A stretch of 64,000 bases of DNA. Origin: Agrobacterium vitis. GTDB taxonomy: Bacteria; Pseudomonadota; Alphaproteobacteria; Rhizobiales; Rhizobiaceae. A program made the position numbers and the translations under genes. The notes beneath the pieces were generated by a model. The model was given only the letters and a program-made list of their open reading frames with translations, was not told the DNA's origin and did no database searches. Every line of letters starts with the position of its first letter. Position 1 is the first letter of the stretch. Positions 27,726-35,570 of the stretch are shown here, in pieces. The stretch covers positions 868,001 to 932,000 of the forward strand of contig NZ_CP118259.1 in the NCBI RefSeq assembly GCF_013337045.2, in the 5' to 3' direction.

Positions 27726-28393
27726 CGGGTCACCCCTTTCGGAAAGATCTGTCGTCCGAGCAGCGCCAGCAATTGCCGAAGGCCGATGGCCAGCACCAGA
27801 TAGAGAGCGGTGGAGATCATGTAGGCTTCAAAGGCCCGGAAGGTGCGCGACTGGATGAAATTGGCGGCAAAAGTCAGGTCTTCGGCGGCAATCTGCGAGA
27901 CAACGGCGGAACCGAGCATAACGATGACCAGCTGCGACGATAGCGCCGGCCAGATGCGTTGCAGGGCAGGGACCAGAATGATCAGCCGGAAGGTTTGCAG
28001 CGGGCGAAGCGCCAGCGCGGTCCCGGCCTCGAACTGGCCTTTCGGGGTTGCCTCGATGCCAGCCCGGATGATTTCGCAGCTATAAGCGCCGAGATTGATG
28101 ATCATCGCCAGATTGGCGGCTTCCATCTCGGAGAGCTTCAGCCCGGTGGAGGGTAGGCCGAAAAAGATGAAGAACAGCTGGATCAGGAAGGGCGTATTGC
28201 GGATCAGTTCCACATAGGCGGCAACCGGTGGCTTGATCCATTTCGGTCCCAAGGCCCGCGCCCAGGCGCAGACGATGCCGAAGGCAATGCCGACCACGCC
28301 ACCCACCAGTGTCAGTTCGACCGTCACGCCAATACCCTTGAGGATGATTGGGTAGTATTCGCCAAACCAGCTGAAATCGAAAATATAATGCAT
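27722..28393 (-). CDS. Amino-acid ABC transporter permease (first)
   Basis: A 223-residue permease of the same family. It opens with a YYPIILKGIGVTVELTLVGG membrane segment and carries an EAA-type loop in FEAGTALALRPLQTFRLIIL. The start at 28393 corresponds to MHYIFDFSWF; the extension to 28453 runs through the intercistronic hairpin and is rejected. It pairs with the permease encoded downstream and the binding protein encoded upstream. Confidence 0.9.
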   Translation of the reverse strand: MHYIFDFSWFGEYYPIILKGIGVTVELTLVGGVVGIAFGIVCAWARALGPKWIKPPVAAYVELIRNTPFLIQLFFIFFGLPSTGLKLSEMEAANLAMIINLGAYSCEIIRAGIEATPKGQFEAGTALALRPLQTFRLIILVPALQRIWPALSSQLVIVMLGSAVVSQIAAEDLTFAANFIQSRTFRAFEAYMISTALYLVLAIGLRQLLALLGRQIFPKGVTR

Positions 28394-28445
28394 GATGAAA
28401 CCTGCTGGCAAAGCGAACTTATGCGGCTTTGCTGCCGTATCTGGC

Positions 28446-28488
28446 CTGCACAATCACCTCCGCCATTGCGGCTGCGGTGATTGTGCAG
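28446..28488 (-). promoter_or_regulatory. Intercistronic stem-loop between binding-protein and permease genes
   Basis: A perfect 13-bp inverted repeat (CTGCACAATCACC and GGTGATTGTGCAG) with a 17-nt loop, starting 16 bp after the binding-protein stop. No U run follows. In ABC importer operons such structures typically stabilise the upstream message, so binding protein is made in excess over permease. That role is inferred here from position. Confidence 0.75.
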
Positions 28489-28504
28489 AAAATGTACCGT
28501 CTGA

Positions 28505-29287
28505 TCAGAGATCGGCGGGAAGCGGGGCGCCCAGCCATTTTTCGGAAATCTTGCTCAGCGAGCCATCGGCCTTGGCCTCGGCAATAATCGCATTGATCTT
28601 TTCCGTCAGCGCCGGTTCGTTCTTGTTGAAGCCGATGAAGCAGGGTGAATTCTTGATCAGGAACTTTGGCTCCGGACGCTTCGGCGGGTTCTTAGCGAGG
28701 ATAGCGGCGGCGACGACATTGCCGGTGGCAACCGCGTCAACCTGGCCGGAGAGGAAGGCGGAAATCGTGCCGTTATTGTCCTCGTAACGCTTGATGGTGG
28801 CGTCAGATGGCGCAACCTTGGTCAATTCCAGATCCTCGACCGCGCCACGGGTAACGCCGACCGACTTGCCCGACAGATCGGCAGCGGACTTGATGGCGGT
28901 ATCGGCTGGTGCAAACACGCCATTGTAGAAAGGTGCATAGGCGGAGGAGAAATCCACGACCTTTTCACGGTCCGGGTTCTTGCCGAGGCTGGAAATCACC
29001 AGATCGACCTTGTTGGTCTGCAAATAGGGAATGCGGTTGGCGCTGGTGACAGGCACCAGTTCCAGCTTGACGCCCAATTTCTTGGCAATCAGGGCGGCGG
29101 TGTCGATGTCATATCCGACGGGCTGCATGTCGGGACCAACGCTGCCAAACGGCGGAAAGTCTTGTGGCACCGCCACTTTCAGCGTGCCCCGCTTGGTAAT
29201 GTCGCCCAGCGCATCGGCATGGGCCGGCAGGACGGCGGCAAAGGTGGCAAGGGAAAGGCCAAGGGCAAGCAGGGTACGACGATGCAT
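28505..29287 (-). CDS. Amino-acid ABC transporter periplasmic binding protein
   Basis: A 260-residue family 3 solute-binding protein. The signal peptide is MHRRTLLALGLSLATFAAVL followed by PAHADA. The mature part has GTLKVAVPQDFPPFG, PVGYDIDTAALIAKKLGV, NRIPYLQTNKVDLVIS and SVGVTRGAVEDLEL, all typical of polar amino-acid binders. It is the first gene of the importer and is followed by a strong stem-loop. The start at 29287 gives a good signal peptide; the longer frame to 29326 is not needed. Confidence 0.92.
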   Translation of the reverse strand: MHRRTLLALGLSLATFAAVLPAHADALGDITKRGTLKVAVPQDFPPFGSVGPDMQPVGYDIDTAALIAKKLGVKLELVPVTSANRIPYLQTNKVDLVISSLGKNPDREKVVDFSSAYAPFYNGVFAPADTAIKSAADLSGKSVGVTRGAVEDLELTKVAPSDATIKRYEDNNGTISAFLSGQVDAVATGNVVAAAILAKNPPKRPEPKFLIKNSPCFIGFNKNEPALTEKINAIIAEAKADGSLSKISEKWLGAPLPADL

Positions 29288-29342
29288 AGGATGCTCCGGT
29301 TTGATATGATGCACAACTTGAAGCAATTGCTATGCCACTATG

Positions 29343-29368
29343 CAAAAAGCCGCCCGGTTGGGGCGGCT
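29343..29368 (-). terminator. Rho-independent terminator after dnaB
   Basis: On the minus strand, the 8-bp stem AGCCGCCC and GGGCGGCT around CAACC is followed by TTTTTG. It lies about 70 bp past the dnaB stop codon and upstream of the importer operon. Confidence 0.85.
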
Positions 29369-29435
29369 CTAAATCCTGCCTGGATTGACTATGTGCATTT
29401 GCGCAAAATTTAAGCAAGCGCCGCGCAAAGCATGG

Positions 29436-30932
29436 TCAGGTTTCCTCGTAAGGCGTGAAGCTCGGATCGGCCAGATCGGCAAAGCGGGTAAACTGCGCCT
29501 GGAAGGCCAGTTTGACGGTGCCGGTTGGTCCGTGACGCTGCTTGGCGATGATCACGTCCGCCGTGCCGCGTACTTTTTCCATCTGGGCTTCCCATTCGGG
29601 ATATTTGGGGTCGCCCTGGTCGCGGGGTTCGAGGTTCTGCACATAATATTCCTCACGGAACACGAACATCACCACGTCGGCGTCCTGCTCGATCGAGCCT
29701 GATTCACGAAGGTCGGAGAGCTGAGGACGCTTGTCGTCGCGGCTTTCCACCTGACGCGAAAGCTGCGATAGCGCGACGATTGGCACGTTCAGTTCCTTGC
29801 CAAGTGCTTTCAAGCCGGTGGTGATCTGGGTGATTTCCTGGACGCGGTTTTCCCCTGATTTGCCCGAGCCGGTCATCAGCTGAATATAGTCTACCACCAA
29901 ACAATCGAGGCCACGCTGGCGCTTCAGGCGGCGGGCACGGGCGGAAAGCTGGGCGATGGAAATACCACCGGTCTGGTCGATGAACAGCGGCACTTTCTGC
30001 ATGGTCTGGGAAAAGCCGACCAGCTTTTCGAAATCCTGCTCGGTAATATCGCCACGGCGGATTTTCGAAGAGGATACTTCGGTCTGCTCGGACATGATAC
30101 GGGTGGCGAGCTGCTCGGACGACATTTCGAGCGAATAGAAGCCGACCACGCCGCCGTTTTTGGCTTTGAACGACCCGTCCGGCTGCACTTCCGGCTCGTA
30201 GGATGCGGCGATGTTCCAGGCGATATTGGTGGCAAGCGAGGTCTTACCCATGCCGGGACGTCCGGCCAGCACGATCAAGTCGGAGCGCTGCAAACCGCCC
30301 ATCTTGCTGTCAAGCGAATGAATGCCGGTGGAAATGCCGGACAAATGACCGTCACGCTCAAAAGCGGCGCCTGCCATATCGACGGCCTGGGCCACCGCAT
30401 CGTTGAAGGATTGGAAACCACCGTCATAGCGGCCGTTCTCGGCGAGATCGAACAAACGCCGCTCGGTATCTTCGATCTGCGCCTGCGGCGGCATGTCGAG
30501 CGGTGCGTCGAAGGCGATATTCACCATGTCTTCGCCGATGGTGATCAGCGCACGGCGCAGGGCCAGATCGTAGATCGCCCGGCCATAGTCCTCGGCATTG
30601 ATGATCGACACGGCTTCCGACGCCAGCCGCGCCAGATATTGGGCAATGGTGAAATCACCGATCTTCTGGTCCGAGGGCAGGAAGGTCTTGATCGTCACCG
30701 GATTGGCGGTCTTGCCCATGCGGATAATGTCGGAGGCAACCTCATAGATCTTCCGGTGCAGGCCCTCGTGGAAATGCGGCGGTTTGAGAAAATCCGAGAC
30801 ACGATAATAGGCATCGTTATTAACCAGGATCGCGCCGAGCAAAGCCTGTTCGGCCTCGATATTGTTCGGGGCTTCGCGGTAATGGGGCTCTGCCGGCTGG
30901 GCAGGATTTAACCTGCGCGCAACATCGTTCAT
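29436..30932 (-). CDS. dnaB: Replicative DNA helicase
   Basis: A 498-residue hexameric helicase that unwinds DNA at the replication fork. The N-terminal primase-interacting domain begins around REAPNNIEAEQALLGAIL. The RecA-like motor has Walker A GRPGMGKTS, a Walker B-like CLVVDYIQLM, and the conserved SQLSRQVESRDDKRPQLSDL and SGSIEQDADVV. Length is normal. It lies downstream of rplI on the same strand but after a strong terminator, so it probably has its own promoter in 30933-31130. Confidence 0.97.
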   Translation of the reverse strand: MNDVARRLNPAQPAEPHYREAPNNIEAEQALLGAILVNNDAYYRVSDFLKPPHFHEGLHRKIYEVASDIIRMGKTANPVTIKTFLPSDQKIGDFTIAQYLARLASEAVSIINAEDYGRAIYDLALRRALITIGEDMVNIAFDAPLDMPPQAQIEDTERRLFDLAENGRYDGGFQSFNDAVAQAVDMAGAAFERDGHLSGISTGIHSLDSKMGGLQRSDLIVLAGRPGMGKTSLATNIAWNIAASYEPEVQPDGSFKAKNGGVVGFYSLEMSSEQLATRIMSEQTEVSSSKIRRGDITEQDFEKLVGFSQTMQKVPLFIDQTGGISIAQLSARARRLKRQRGLDCLVVDYIQLMTGSGKSGENRVQEITQITTGLKALGKELNVPIVALSQLSRQVESRDDKRPQLSDLRESGSIEQDADVVMFVFREEYYVQNLEPRDQGDPKYPEWEAQMEKVRGTADVIIAKQRHGPTGTVKLAFQAQFTRFADLADPSFTPYEET

Positions 30933-31132
30933 GGGCTTTATCCGTTCTCTCTCGCTGGAAGCTGCATTCCTATCGATCCCGCGCGGCGGTTAAAGGGCGC
31001 ATTGCGATAAACACAGTAGTTCACAGGCCTGATGCGCCAGGGCAGAAAAAAACAAGCTGAACCCGCTTTTTCCATTGACTGTGGTATGGCGCGACTCAGT
31101 TCTTCAGGTGCCTATTTTAACTCGATCTGCAC

Positions 31133-31159
31133 AAAAAAACGCCCGGAAAATCCGGGCGT
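31133..31159 (-). terminator. Rho-independent terminator after rplI
   Basis: On the minus strand, the 8-bp stem ACGCCCGG and CCGGGCGT around ATTTT is followed by a run of seven T residues. It lies 27 bp past the rplI stop and closes the rpsF-rpsR-DUF2232-rplI transcript. Confidence 0.92.
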
Positions 31160-31185
31160 CTCTTCAATCGATAATGACGAATATC

Positions 31186-31761
31186 TTATTCGTCGTCGCC
31201 ATCGCGGTCGGCATCCGGATCGAAAAAGTCTTCCGGACGCAGAGCGTCTTCGTCCACGCCGTAGATGGCGTCGGCGGAGGTGAGGCTTTCGCCCTTGGCC
31301 TGACGCTCAGCTTCTTCAGCGGAACGGGCAACGTTGATTTCGATGCTGATTTCAACTTCAGCATGCAGGTGCATGGTGACGTTGTGCAGGCCGATGGTCT
31401 TGATCGGGTTGTTCAGCTCGACCTGGTTGCGCGAAACGGTAAAGCCTTCGGCAGCCAGAGCTTCGATGATGTCGCGGGCCGCAACCGAACCGTAGAGCTG
31501 GCCGGTTTCGCCAGCCGAACGGACGACGATGAACGACTTGCCGTTCAGAACGTCAGCAACGGTCTGGGCTTCGGACTTGCGCTCCAGGTTGCGGGCTTCG
31601 AGGGTGGCGCGCTCGGCGTCGAAACGGGCCTTGTTGGCGGCGTTGGCGCGCAGCGCCTTGCCGGTTGGCAGCAGGTAGTTACGGGCAAAGCCGTCACGAA
31701 CCTTAACCACTTCGCCCATCTGGCCAAGCTTGGCGATGCGCTCGAGAAGAATGACTTGCAT
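31186..31761 (-). CDS. rplI: 50S ribosomal protein L9
   Basis: A 191-residue L9 with the family N-terminus [20 protein letters not shown] and [16 protein letters not shown], the 23S rRNA-binding domain. A long connecting helix follows, then the C-terminal domain. Compared with the 149-residue E. coli protein it has an acidic C-terminal extension ([20 protein letters not shown]), usual in rhizobia. It has an AAGGAA ribosome-binding site next to a 14-bp tandem repeat. Confidence 0.97.
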   Translation of the reverse strand: MQVILLERIAKLGQMGEVVKVRDGFARNYLLPTGKALRANAANKARFDAERATLEARNLERKSEAQTVADVLNGKSFIVVRSAGETGQLYGSVAARDIIEALAAEGFTVSRNQVELNNPIKTIGLHNVTMHLHAEVEISIEINVARSAEEAERQAKGESLTSADAIYGVDEDALRPEDFFDPDADRDGDDE

Positions 31762-31774
31762 GCTATGTTCCTTT

Positions 31775-31816
31775 CAATTCAAGTTGGGCAATTCAAGTTG
31801 GGCAATCCAAGTTTGG
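31775..31816. repeat. Three tandem 14-bp repeats between the DUF2232 gene and rplI
   Basis: Two perfect copies of CAATTCAAGTTGGG (31775-31788, 31789-31802) are followed by a degenerate third, CAATCCAAGTTTGG (31803-31816). They fill most of the 59-bp gap and end a few bases from the rplI ribosome-binding site. They may be slippage products. Confidence 0.85.
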
Positions 31817-31820
31817 AAGG

Positions 31821-32900
31821 TCATGTTTCGGGTGTGTTACCGTCATCGGACTTGCTGTCTGAATCAGGTTTGTTACCCGCATCGGGTTTGCCGTCCGCAT
31901 CGGGCTTTCCTGTTGTCCTCGGTGGGGTGAGGGCAACGGTCCGCCGTGTGTCGATAAGGCCGAGAATGACGATGAAGAAGGCCGGAAAGACCAAAAACGC
32001 CGCCATATAGGTGAGGATCAGCGCCGGTACGCGCCATTCCTTGCCACGGGTGCGTTGATGCAGCGATGCGAAGCCGCCGAGCAGAAAACCTGCCCCAAAC
32101 GTGCCGCAGACAGTCGCGCCGATCAGGGCCGGAACGCCGCCGATAAAACATGCGACAATGCCAGCCAGGAAGATGAATGGCGCATTGCGGTTCATACGCA
32201 GCGCCGAGGGAATATCCTCGCGCGGACGCAAGGCATTGCCCGATGCCGCCACGATCCGGCTTGCCATGTAATAGGCGGCAAACAGCATGATGACCCACAT
32301 GCCACCCTGCACAATCGGCAGGGTCAGCAGCATGGTGGACTTGATTCCGACGGTGCTGCCCATGGTGGCGGCAACGGTCGGATCGCGATCGTTTAGCGAC
32401 TGCATCAGCGCATCGATCATGTTGCCGACCAGTTCAGCATCATAGCCGATCATCACGCCGAGGAAGATGACGCCGATGCAGACCAACCCGCAGAGATGCA
32501 TGAGGATATCTGACAGCGGATACCAGGCGAGCAGCTTGTCCGGGCCGCCGATTTCAGACGCCGGGCGGGCAAGATTGGCAAGATGGCTGATCCAGCCGGC
32601 TGGCAGAAGAGTAAATACGGCCATGGCGCAAGCAAACAGCGGCGAGACCGCCAGTGCGCCAGCAAAGGCTGCGGTGACGATGGCGACGATGGCGGGGACA
32701 TTGCCCCAGCGAAGGCCGACAATCATCACGGGCAGGGCGGATGCCGCATAGAAAACCGAGGAAAAAGACGGCTGTGCATTGGCCGCCAGCACCAGAAAGA
32801 TGGCGGTCACGCCGGCGAGAAAGCCGGTCAGCAGCAATTTTCCGTCCAATTGTTTCACGTCGCTGTCCTGCGCCTGGCAGTTAGAGGGCGATACCGTCAA
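31821..32900 (-). CDS. DUF2232 multi-pass membrane protein
   Basis: A 359-residue integral membrane protein with roughly eight hydrophobic segments, including LLLTGFLAGVTAIFLVLAAN and a later FLAGIVACFIGGVPALIG. The last 35 residues are a hydrophilic Asp/Lys/Pro repeat tail (GKPDADGKPDAGNKPDSDSK). A DUF2232 protein in this position between rpsR and rplI is characteristic of alphaproteobacteria. Function is unknown; the YybS-like fold is sometimes compared with transporter components. The first ATG (32900) is used, though a GTG 14 codons later is possible. Confidence 0.85.
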   Translation of the reverse strand: MTVSPSNCQAQDSDVKQLDGKLLLTGFLAGVTAIFLVLAANAQPSFSSVFYAASALPVMIVGLRWGNVPAIVAIVTAAFAGALAVSPLFACAMAVFTLLPAGWISHLANLARPASEIGGPDKLLAWYPLSDILMHLCGLVCIGVIFLGVMIGYDAELVGNMIDALMQSLNDRDPTVAATMGSTVGIKSTMLLTLPIVQGGMWVIMLFAAYYMASRIVAASGNALRPREDIPSALRMNRNAPFIFLAGIVACFIGGVPALIGATVCGTFGAGFLLGGFASLHQRTRGKEWRVPALILTYMAAFLVFPAFFIVILGLIDTRRTVALTPPRTTGKPDADGKPDAGNKPDSDSKSDDGNTPET

Positions 32901-33003
32901 GCGGCCTGCACCTCAACATGGGATTTATCCGTTCCGATCCACGCCCATCGCGGAAGGGAGACGGCCCCCGAAAACGGGAGCCGCAAAGTCACGTCAGCTT
33001 AGG

Positions 33004-33252
33004 TTAAGCAACAACGTAAGGCAGCAGGCCAAGGAAGCGGGCGCGCTTGATGGCCTTGGCCAGCTCGCGCTGCTTCTTCTGCGAAACAGCCGTGATCCGC
33101 GAGGGAACGATCTTGCCGCGCTCGGAAATGTAGCGCTGCAGCAGACGCACGTCCTTGTAGTCGATCTTCGGAGCGTTGGCGCCGGAGAAGGGGCAGGTCT
33201 TGCGACGGCGATGGAACGGACGACGAACCGTGGAAGAGGAAACTTCAGCCAT
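33004..33252 (-). CDS. rpsR: 30S ribosomal protein S18
   Basis: An 82-residue S18. The basic N-terminus ([18 protein letters not shown]) is followed by [20 protein letters not shown] and [20 protein letters not shown], the standard rRNA- and S6-contacting segments. The start at 33252 (MAEVSSS) is preferred to the ATG two codons earlier. It lies 12 bp after rpsF; S18 and S6 bind as a dimer in the small subunit. Confidence 0.97.
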   Translation of the reverse strand: MAEVSSSTVRRPFHRRRKTCPFSGANAPKIDYKDVRLLQRYISERGKIVPSRITAVSQKKQRELAKAIKRARFLGLLPYVVA

Positions 33253-33264
33253 AGTCAAATCTCC

Positions 33265-33726
33265 TTATGCGCGATCTTCGCGCGGACGGCGCGGACGATC
33301 ACCAAAGCTTTCACGACCACCTTCACGGGGACCACGATCACCACGATCACCGCGGTCGCCACGATCCGGACGGTCGCCATCACGGCGCGGACGGTCGTCA
33401 CGGTCGCGCTTCTGCATCATGGCAGACGGGCCTTCTTCGTGGGCTTCAACGGCGATGGTCATGTAACGAAGAACGTCTTCGTTGATGCGCATCTGACGCT
33501 CGACTTCGTGCACGGCCGCAGCCGGAGCATCGATGTCCATGAGAGCGTAGTGAGCCTTGCGGTTCTTGTTGATGCGGTAGGTCAGGGACTTCAGGCCCCA
33601 GTTTTCTACGCGCCCGACTTTGCCGCCATTTGCTTCGATAACACCCTTGTACTGTTCTACGAGGGCATCAACCTGCTGTGCGGACATATCCTGCCGGGCA
33701 AGGAATACATGTTCATAAAGAGCCAT
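33265..33726 (-). CDS. rpsF: 30S ribosomal protein S6 with Arg/Asp/Gly-rich tail
   Basis: A 153-residue S6. It begins [20 protein letters not shown], then [20 protein letters not shown] and [20 protein letters not shown]. After about residue 105 a low-complexity tail takes over ([20 protein letters not shown]), much longer than the E. coli tail. The DNA encoding it is itself repetitive but in frame. The start at 33726 is set by the family N-terminus. It is the first gene of the ribosomal transcript. Confidence 0.96.
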   Translation of the reverse strand: MALYEHVFLARQDMSAQQVDALVEQYKGVIEANGGKVGRVENWGLKSLTYRINKNRKAHYALMDIDAPAAAVHEVERQMRINEDVLRYMTIAVEAHEEGPSAMMQKRDRDDRPRRDGDRPDRGDRGDRGDRGPREGGRESFGDRPRRPREDRA

Positions 33727-34032
33727 GATAGCTTTGCCTTTCTTGCTGTGATCATCACCCGGATCGGCGCTAAGCCTCAACGACTGCTCCTGATCGGGCA
33801 AGGCCCGGGGCAAGAAAAGCGTTGTACGAGACGGTCGAGAGCGGAGACACGGGAGGCCGAAACGCTTTTCGTTTCTGACGGCAAAACAAGTCTGCCGGCC
33901 CTCCGTTCAGCCACCAGCCAAAAGACCGGGTGTTGCGAACAGCGGGCTTATAGCTGGTTTCAGCCGGAAAGCAAGCAAAAAGCTGGGGAAACCTATCGGT
34001 TGCGCGCCAAGGCATTCTTAATACGGGAGACC
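33727..34032. other. Leader and promoter region of the rpsF operon
   Basis: About 306 bp between rpsF and the emfourin-like gene with no convincing reading frame. It contains a candidate promoter (33947-33974), which would give an untranslated leader of about 200 nt. Leaders of rpsF operons in other bacteria can bind the S6-S18 pair for feedback control; no such fold was confirmed here. Confidence 0.5.
33947..33974 (-). promoter_or_regulatory. Candidate sigma-70 promoter for the rpsF operon
   Basis: On the minus strand, TTGCTT (33969-33974) and TATAAG (33947-33952) are separated by 16 bp. The -10 box matches the consensus at five of six positions and the -35 at three. It is the best candidate seen by eye in this gap. 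Confidence 0.45.
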
Positions 34033-34317
34033 TTACCGCAGCCGATCCTTGACGGCGGCCTTGACTTCATCCGGCACCAGGCTTTCAGGCACTTCCACGG
34101 ACCGGTCGCCGAAACGCGACGGCCAGACGATGCGATAGCGAAATCCATCCGCAACGGCGGTTGTTTGAGGCACAGACTCCCGGAAAAACTCTTCGATCAG
34201 CTGTTTTTCCGCAGCGCTCAGTTTTTCGACGGCGCAGACCCCATCGCTGCGCAACGCCGATCTCGCGCCGCCAAAGCCGCCAAAGCCGCCCATTTTTTCG
34301 AGAATAAGTTCATCCAT
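34033..34317 (-). CDS. Emfourin-like partner of the M4 protease
   Basis: A 94-residue protein starting 54 bp after the M4 protease stop. It has GGFGGFGGARSALRSDG near the N-terminus, an acidic helix (LSAAEKQLIEEFF) and a C-terminal FRYRIVWPSR strand. Emfourin, described as the inhibitor encoded beside protealysin in Serratia, is a similarly small protein with an N-terminal GGFAG-type loop. The family call rests on size, that loop and gene order, not on an alignment. It would bind and block the adjacent metalloprotease inside the cell. Confidence 0.65.
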   Translation of the reverse strand: MDELILEKMGGFGGFGGARSALRSDGVCAVEKLSAAEKQLIEEFFRESVPQTTAVADGFRYRIVWPSRFGDRSVEVPESLVPDEVKAAVKDRLR

Positions 34318-34371
34318 ACGGTGTTGACCTTTACGGCCCTGATCGATGCCGCCGTGATCGTGGCAAACGCA

Positions 34372-35415
34372 TCAGACCGAAGCACTTTGCAAACCCACAT
34401 CGCTCCAGGCGGTGTCGAGCGTTTCAGCGAGCGATCCATCTCCTGGATAAAGTCTGGCAGCTCCGGCCCGGGTCGCCTCGGCAAATTCCGCCATGGTCAT
34501 ATCCGGGTTGCTGCCATTCTTTGTGAGTGCATCATACCATATCTGTCCGGTCTTGTCCCAGCTTTTGCCGCCAATGCGGGTGGCTGCCAGATAAAAGGCG
34601 CGATTGGCGATGCCGCTGCTTTCGTGTGGGTCCATCCCATCGCGGTAATCGCTGAAATGGCTGATCTGCTCGGCCATGCAATGGGATGCTTCAGGATTGG
34701 CCATGTCGCGCAGGCAGGTATATTTCTGCCGGGCCGTCGGGCCGAGAATGTCATTGCCGATCAGCCAATCGGCCTCATCGGCACTCTGGCCTTTCGTCCA
34801 TTGCTTGAACATGCTGCCGAACACATCCGAGAGACTTTCATTCAGCCCGCCCGGCTGATTTTCATAGTCGAGGCCGAGGGTATATTGGGTGATGCCATGG
34901 GTTAGCTCATGGCCGACCACATCGGCGCTCTCGCAGAAGGGGGTGAAAATTTCCCCGTCGCCATCGCCATAGGCCATTTGCGAGCCGTTCCAGAAGGCGT
35001 TGTTATAGTCCTTGCCGTAATGGACCGACGACAGGATGGTCATGCCATTGCCGTCGATGGAATTGCGCTCGAAGACGCTGCTGAAGAATTCCTCGACCCC
35101 GCTCGTGGTGTCGAATGTGGTCTTCACCTGTTCATCCGTTGAAGAACCGGGATTGACGATCTGCACGCCGGGAAGGGTCATGCCGTTATTGCAGGTATAG
35201 ACCGGGATGTCCGGTGCCTGGGCCACGGTCACGGAAAACGCCCGAAAAGGCCGCTTGGCGATGGTCAACTGTCGGGCGCTGTCTCGAAACTGGCGCACTT
35301 GATGGTCGTGATGCATGGTTTCCTGTAACCGCTCGCGGACGGCGGCTGGAAAATCCTGGTCATGCGACAGGGCAATCAGCACTTTTTCGGGAATGATTTG
35401 GCAATAGCGGCACAT
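34372..35415 (-). CDS. Protealysin-like M4 metalloprotease
   Basis: A 347-residue thermolysin-family zinc protease. The zinc motif is HELTH at 169-173 with catalytic Glu170. The third ligand Glu is in GGLNESLSDVFG, and the late histidine is in MDPHESSGIANRAFY. The short propeptide (MCRYCQIIPEKVLIALS) is of the protealysin type rather than the long thermolysin FTP propeptide, and no signal peptide is seen. GGAGG five bases before the ATG at 35415 fixes the start. Protealysin-type enzymes act inside the cell or leave by non-classical routes. Confidence 0.88.
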   Translation of the reverse strand: MCRYCQIIPEKVLIALSHDQDFPAAVRERLQETMHHDHQVRQFRDSARQLTIAKRPFRAFSVTVAQAPDIPVYTCNNGMTLPGVQIVNPGSSTDEQVKTTFDTTSGVEEFFSSVFERNSIDGNGMTILSSVHYGKDYNNAFWNGSQMAYGDGDGEIFTPFCESADVVGHELTHGITQYTLGLDYENQPGGLNESLSDVFGSMFKQWTKGQSADEADWLIGNDILGPTARQKYTCLRDMANPEASHCMAEQISHFSDYRDGMDPHESSGIANRAFYLAATRIGGKSWDKTGQIWYDALTKNGSNPDMTMAEFAEATRAGAARLYPGDGSLAETLDTAWSDVGLQSASV

Positions 35416-35570
35416 GGCAACCTCCATCATTGATCAGATTTCCACCGAGGGGAGTATAAAGTGTCGTTGAAATTTATTCGGGAAAACGATCAAGGCGCCA
35501 GCAGGTTCCATGCCGTGCCAGATAAAGTCGCGGGCACGCCAAGGACATCACGCGGTTTTTGAAAGAGTGA

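Noticed and set aside
33280..33420. Regular GATC/ACC repeats that look like a short array
   Set aside because: They are in-frame codons for the Asp/Arg/Gly-rich tail of ribosomal protein S6. There are no spacers, so this is not a CRISPR array.
32779..34905. A 708-codon plus-strand open frame
   Set aside because: It runs antisense through rpsR, rpsF, the emfourin-like gene and part of the M4 protease gene, all recognised on the minus strand. It has low-complexity Arg/Thr/His composition and arises from high-GC codon bias.
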